From Cloeon dipterum (taxonomy: Eukaryota; Arthropoda; Insecta; Ephemeroptera; Baetidae), in the NCBI RefSeq assembly GCF_949628265.1, contig NC_088787.1:31608844-31672843 (forward strand): a stretch of DNA of 64,000 nt, given 5' to 3'. This document shows, piece after piece, positions 58,677 through 64,000 of the stretch (position 1 is the first letter of the stretch; each line of letters starts with the position of its first letter). Position numbers and translations under genes: made by a program. The notes beneath the pieces were generated by a model. The model was given only the letters and a program-made list of their open reading frames with translations, was not told the DNA's origin and searched no databases.

Positions 58677-59792
58677 ATGTTATTTTGTTTAAAAAGTTTT
58701 ATTCATAACTGGCAATTTTTCTTTCAGTTTGTGATAAAAGATTCTTTTGTAAATTTTGGATGCTCTTTGTCCGTTCAGTTTTTCTCATGGCCGTGTTTTT
58801 TTTTTAATAATGGACTCTATATGTATTATTTCATCACACATTAATTCGTCCAAGAACTAAATGTTTTTAGAAAGCTTAATTGCAGGACTAAGTCATAGAA
58901 CTCACTGCACCGTCACCTCAATATTTTCGAATGTGCTCCAGTCGACTCCAGGGGCTCGAATAGGTGGAGGAAGTAATTTTCGCGATCAAAATATCATTTC
59001 TAACATGCGAGCAGCGGCGCAAAACAATTTCTACCGGAAAAAATACCTATTTCAATCTTCATAGGAGTCGATTGGATCGTTCAAAATATATATATGGTTA
59101 CAAGTAGTTAATCTTTAAAGTTTGTGCACTTTGCGCAACAGTAATAAAAGCTATTCAAACATGGCCGCACCTGGAGTCTTGATGTAGGTCAGGAATTCTA
59201 ATTTCTTTGTTGAGAGAAACGGGCAACACCAAAAAGGGGCAAGTGTCCAACGATAAAATTATTGGACACTGCTGAACCAGTGCAAATGACCCCTGGTGAC
59301 AGATTCGTAAATGATTGGCCATACCAGCGGTGGGCAATAACTCCTTTATCGTCATTTTTTGGGATCCGATTTTTTGTCATTTTTGTTTTTATTTCAAATC
59401 ACCATAAAACATTTGTGCGCAGATACTCTGCTAGGGGTGGCCATCATGCGTGGCCCGGTCACGTGACGGCGCATTGATGAAATATGGTTTTTGTTAAAAT
59501 TTTAGTCATGCATAGTCACGTTTAAAACTGTTTAATGTTTTAAACTAAGTCAAAAGTGGTGGAAGAAAAATTGATTTTTAAAAATACGCATTTACGGCTT
59601 AATTTTTTTATTATAATGAATATATTACTTAAAATAATACAAGATATTTTATGTATAATAAATAACATGTGTGGCTTAAAATCCTGTTTAAATATTCTTG
59701 CGGTTTAACCATTAACTAAACATTTCCCCGTCGAAATAACAAGTCTCCATCCAGATCTATTTTTTCCAAAACTATATGGTAATAAAAATTAT
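58677..59792. repeat. convergent spacer with composite repeat E, copy 1
   Basis: From about 58935 to 59520 the spacer holds foldback arms (GTCGACTCCAGGGGCTCGAATAG and its partner near 59060) followed by about 430 bp that recur at 63280-64000. Shared blocks include CGATAAAATTATTGG, GACCCCTGGTG and GCAGATACTCTGCTAGGG. It is non-coding. Confidence 0.6.
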
Positions 59793-62314
59793 CTAGACTT
59801 CGGTGTCTGCGCTCTTGGTGTCGCAAAGAGCAGTAGTTGTGCAAATGGTGTCATGTGTGTCGGATATTTCAGAGGTGGCCGACATCTTCGAGTGGTAGGA
59901 CCGAGGCTCATGCGAACTCGGGTCCGGCGCGTATTTCGGTAAAAAGCGACGAAGAAGGGAATTGCGCACTTTTTGGTTCGTCACGACGCAAAAAATAAAG
60001 ATGATGATGCCTCTGGAGCAGTTGATGATGTCAAACGGAATCCAAAACCACTTGGGTTCACTCTTCACCGCCCAAGAAATCAGTTCCATTACCCAAGTTC
60101 CACCCATCAAGATGAAGAGTTTTACATACAAGACCAATCTGGGAAATAATTATTAAAAAATAAATAATTATTTATAGATTTTCTCTCACCGTTGTCGGTC
60201 CTCAAGTGCAGTGCTCGCGCCGGACCCGTGGGTCATGCTGTCGCCTCTTTTCAACACTTGCGCCTCTCGTTTCATGTTCGTGATTTTAACCAGAGTCAAA
60301 ATAAAAAAGACTGTGTTTGCCAACAGCATGATCAACAGATGGATGTGGAAGAACATGAATTCCGTTCTGTGATCTAAATAAAAATGTCGTTAGAATGTTT
60401 AAAAAACAATAATTAAAACTCACTTCTAAACCAACACTTGACGTCCCCAATTCCCGGCCACATAGAGGATTTTTCGTCCAACGCTGCGTCGAGGATGATG
60501 GTGACAGTTAAAATGATCAGCGGATTGAGTATCGAATGAATGGCGTACATCCGAAATTTCTTCCTCGACGTCTGACTCAAGGAGCCGGTCATTTTCTTGA
60601 AATCACTGCAACTTTTGGATTAGACTCCAATTAAGACAGCAGGATCCGCAACTACCTGAATGTCCAAAATATGTCAAAGCACATCGTGTTCAACCAGTAA
60701 AAGGAACTCAAAAGAAATCCAAAAGCCATGTACGCTGAAAAACAAAGCGTTCGTAAATTTCAGGACAAAACAAGTAGTGATTTGCGCGCTTTGGGCCCTC
60801 CGAGCAACTGCCCATCGGGGCGGTGAAATCGACCAAATAAGACTCAAATATAAGCGATGGTGCCAGCAAAACCACCAAAAAACAGTCCCTAGGTCACGCG
60901 ACCTGAGGAAGGATTACAAATCGCCGCCGAATGTGCTCGAAATTACTGAAAATAAAGCATTTAAAACCGGCCTAGGAGAGAGGATTGTCAATCGCGCGTC
61001 TTTTCGATTTCTTGATTTTTCAGCAGGCACCTGATGGTCATAGCGCCTCTGAGGTCAGTAACAGAGGCCCAAGAGTGTCACGACAAGGATCGCGGTACCT
61101 TGGAAAAGGTCGATAGGGTATTGCAACTAGGTCAAAGTCCCGACCGAGATCTGTCCAATAAGGAGTCGTGGTCAACGATCAAAGGAATGGGTGAATTTAA
61201 AAAAAAAACATTTTCACCCCTAGAACAATATATAACGCGTCGCGCAAAGCCACGTTTCCCTTATGTCTGTAGAAAAGGCAAAAATCACGAGTTTAAAATC
61301 TATCTCCTATTTTTAGTTCGGATCAGCTCGCATTTCGTCTTAAAATTATCCATTATCCCAGATAAATTTAAATTGAGGAGCCATTAATAGATATTGAAAA
61401 AAACTGAATTTTCCACACCGAAAAGTTTGCAAACAATTAAGTTGCTGTCAGTTCCAGAATAGTAGGTGACGGTGAGGCCGATGTAGGCCATCATCAGAGT
61501 GAACGACTGGCACGCGATGCTCTTTCCGTGCAGATTCCGCATCTCGGGCGTGAAAACGAACGCGAGCAGCGTCAGCAGCAGGCAAATTATGGAGAAAATC
61601 ATGAAAACAGGGTATATGTAGTACTGGATCTCTTTCTCCGGCATTCCATCATAATCTCCAGAGTCTGCACACATCAGGGATTTAACATTGCCGTGTGCCT
61701 GGAAAGAACTCATGTGAGAGTTGGAAGCAGAATGTAATTTTCAATATCTCACGTCGACAAGAATGCAATACTCGTGTCTGCCCAGAATAATCGAGGAGTC
61801 GCCACCTTCCATAACCAAAAAAAGTGAACCGTTAGCCAGATGAATGTGCTCGTCCTGGTAATTTTCCTCCGGTTCTAAAATGTACGCGTTTGTGCACTCG
61901 ACCTCTTTCAAAACGTGAAAATGGTCGTGCAGACGCACGGCGTTCGTTCTGCCCTCGTGGCTCACGTTGATCCACATGTCACTTCTCAGCAAAGTAAAAT
62001 TCGCCTTGGATGCCAGCTCTGCAAAATGTTATTAATTTAAACAGTGTCATAGAGAAATGAGAAAATCGAATACCTGCGGAGCACTGTCGAATGCAGGCAT
62101 TGGTATTACAGGGAAATGCGTAGTAGTCGTCTCCGTCCTTGAAGAATTCGCCTTTCGCATAGGGAACTCCATCGTGCACCATCGTCTCGTTTTTCTCGTC
62201 AAACTGGACGGCCCGGCCAAGCTTGATCGGTGGAGCCTTTTTCGTCGAATTATTCCCTTGAACCAAAGCCGCAAGGCAAATAATTGCCACGAAAATCCGG
62301 AGAATCAGCTTCAT
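59793..62314 (-). CDS. mthl: Methuselah-like class B G-protein-coupled receptor
   Basis: Seven coding exons (62074-62314, 61753-62018, 61419-61698, 60656-60734, 60424-60605, 60190-60373, 59793-60138) give 525 residues, typical of the family. A signal peptide (about 1-20) leads into a cysteine-containing ectodomain with several N-glycosylation sites. Seven membrane helices follow between about 190 and 465. Family landmarks are NLHGKSIACQ after helix 1, FFxS-like FLLSSFYWLNTMCFDIFWTF in helix 3, and GGTWVMELISW to SRGIIIFIFCVV in helices 6-7. The C-terminus ends DTEV, which fits a class I PDZ ligand. Methuselah receptors act at the cell surface in stress resistance, ageing and development. Ligand unknown. 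Confidence 0.92.
60770..61370. repeat. dispersed repeat family D in a Methuselah-like intron
   Basis: Counterpart of 42950-43310, sharing CTTTGGGCCCTCCGAGCAA, GGCGGTGAAATCGACCAAA and AAAACCGGCCTAGGAG in the same order. It fills most of intron 3 (60735-61418). It is non-coding. Confidence 0.5.
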
Positions 62315-62966
62315 GCTGTGTTGACCTGTATTTCAATAGCGAGTGTCGCAAAACAAACTAATCCGTGCGCAAACTACCTCATAGGAAACCATTTCTCTCT
62401 CCGCCGGGGGTTAACCGCGCATCCTCTTGGATCGGGAAATTGTTGAACAACCGGATATCTTGCCACACATCAAAATAATGATGTGGGAGCATTGGCCGAC
62501 CGCACATTCAACGACGTAAATGACACACTTAATCCTGCTACCAGCTGCAAGAAAGGTTGGTAGATTTGAAAGAAAAATGAAAACATGGCATTGTTGCGCC
62601 TGGTTGGAGGAATAAGAAATAAAAATCATGTTTTTTTTGTGTTTATCAGAATTTTTATTTGACAATGCGGGTACTTGGGCGGTGACATGAGCGCCTGCAA
62701 TGTTGGCATCTATGCAACCGGCGCAACGGGCGTGTGTCATTTATAGTGGATTTTAGACTGTAAAACATTTTTTGTTTCCGGAATTGCAGCCTACTAAAAT
62801 TAATTTTAAATAATAACAAAAGCCAAAATTTTACAGCAAAGTGGCAATTCTTGCATGACAATTTTATTTAGGTTTATTAAAATGTTTAAACTTAAATTAC
62901 GCGGAGGGGAAAAAAGTTTATCTCTTATATTACAAATTAATATCTAGTAATTAAACCGAAAAATTG

Positions 62967-63210
62967 TTGTGACGTGCGAGAGCAGAGGGGCAAAGCAAAC
63001 GCACGTTTCTTTGGCGCACACAACGGATGTACCTTTTAGTCGCTATATACTGCGCAAGCGTCACCCCTTCTCAGCTAGCAGGCAGGAAGGATGGTATTGG
63101 CAGCTGTGACGTCAGAGGGGAGATGCTTGCGCAGTAGCTACACCAAAAGGTTCATGCGTTGTGCGCGCCAAATGCGTTTTACTTTGCGCCTCTGCTTGCA
63201 CGTCACAAAG
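62967..63210. mobile_element. 244-bp foldback element
   Basis: The left arm TTGTGACGTGC..GAGCAGAGGGGCAAAG pairs with the right arm CTTTGCGCCTCTGCTTGCACGTCACAA. Inner matches include GGCGCACACAACG with CGTTGTGCGCGCC and TACTGCGCAAGC with GCTTGCGCAGTA. It belongs to the same superfamily as 10338-10753. Confidence 0.65.
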
Positions 63211-64000
63211 CAATTTTCGATCGGAAAAATACCCATTTCAACCCTCAGGAGTCGATTGGATATATCATTCCAAATATGCGGTTTCAGTGGGTCTTTAAAG
63301 TTTGCGCTATTTTCTTTTATAAAAGCTACAAGGCCGCTTCCAGAGTCTTCAGGAAGGTCTGGAATTTGAATTTCTTTCTTAGGTAAGAGACTGGGACTAC
63401 ACTCAGTCCGACGATAAAATTATTGGCGTTTGTTAAACACTATATACATACTGCTCAATCAGTGCAATAAGTGCACCCCTGGTGGCAGAGTCGTGAATTA
63501 TTCACAATGGCCGCAATGGGCAGTAACTTCCTCTTTTATCATTAATTAATTAATTTCTCTTTATGTGCGCTATTAGCATGTACATAAATCAATCTAGCAA
63601 ATACACGTCCAATTAGTCACATTATATCCAAATACAAAATACATCTAATAAATCAAAACAAAATCTTTTATGCATATATTTAAATTAAAATATGGAGTAA
63701 TCAGTAGTTTACAACTCATTCACGCTATCAAAATAATCATCAACTCAATAAAACTGTTTTTCACCCACAAAAACACACAGCGCAGATACAAACTGATTGA
63801 TCGTGGGCACGAGACGCAGAGCCACTTGGCAGCGAATTGTAAACATTGGCAGCTTAAGTGAGCGTCATTTTTTGTATGGTTTTTTGACATTTTTTTAATA
63901 TTTCAAGTCACTAAAACTTTCGTGCAGATACTCTGCTAGGGATGGCCATCATGCGCGGCTCTGTCGGGTGACTGCGCAGTGATGAAATATGCAATGGCTT
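63210..64000. repeat. composite repeat E, copy 2, split by an insertion
   Basis: Matches 59050-59500 in order and orientation, but is interrupted at about 63541-63862 by about 320 bp of AT-rich sequence absent from copy 1. It continues to the window edge. Confidence 0.55.

Larger units (their letters stand above)
62315..64000. other. 5' flank of the Methuselah-like gene, mostly repeats
   Basis: A palindrome lies at 62967-63210 and composite repeat E copy 2 at 63210-64000. The promoter of the receptor should lie just above 62314, but no TATA box or initiator is clear. No coding sequence was recognised. Confidence 0.45.

Noticed and set aside
1-64000. CRISPR arrays, operons, phage, or an endogenous virus
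   Set aside because: Intron-rich genes exclude a prokaryotic origin. The repeats are foldback elements without spacers, and no reverse transcriptase, capsid or integrase sequence was seen.

Overview
The window is eukaryotic and almost certainly from an insect or close arthropod relative. It is AT-rich, its genes are split into many exons with short introns (often 50-60 nt), and it carries a Methuselah-like receptor, a Tret1-type sugar transporter and two tandem retinol-dehydrogenase-like SDR genes. It also has a complete IQGAP gene, which Drosophila lacks, so a fly is unlikely. An early-branching or hemimetabolous insect (for example a mayfly) would fit, but that is only a guess. There are no prokaryotic features.

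Layout from left to right: a TNFAIP8/TIPE-family gene (+, coding 2757-4176); a facilitated sugar transporter (-, 6391-11746, with an alternative first coding exon at 14503-14543); two tandem SDR genes (+, 15233-17822 and 19270-21212); TAF7 (-, 22802-24004) head-to-head with IQGAP (+, 24799-34054); an intron-containing broken copy of two IQGAP exons (37350-37912); an SLC25A34/35-like mitochondrial carrier (+, 38361-39640); a class V (ATP10-type) P4-ATPase flippase (-, 40827-52131); a BTB-BACK protein (+, 56148-58676); and a Methuselah-like GPCR (-, 59793-62314).

I rebuilt every gene exon by exon from splice sites and reading phase. Each multi-exon model closes in frame: 189, 474, 323, 290, 1612, 300, 1412, 478 and 525 residues, plus 400 residues for single-coding-exon TAF7. 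The genes are ordinary, unrelated housekeeping or signalling genes and do not form one pathway or system.

The introns and spacers are full of short non-autonomous, foldback-type repeats. One superfamily has inverted arms and, in one copy, TTAA ends. Another forms large inverted repeats, including one that fills an SDR intron. The less ordinary features are: a 25-nt micro-exon and alternative start exons in the transporter; an SDR start codon lying exactly at a splice junction; two GC-AG introns; a four-fold GH-x-R-x-x-S repeat in the flippase N-terminus, encoded by an exon bracketed by two identical 121-bp repeats; and the IQGAP fragment duplication. I found no clearly novel biological system.
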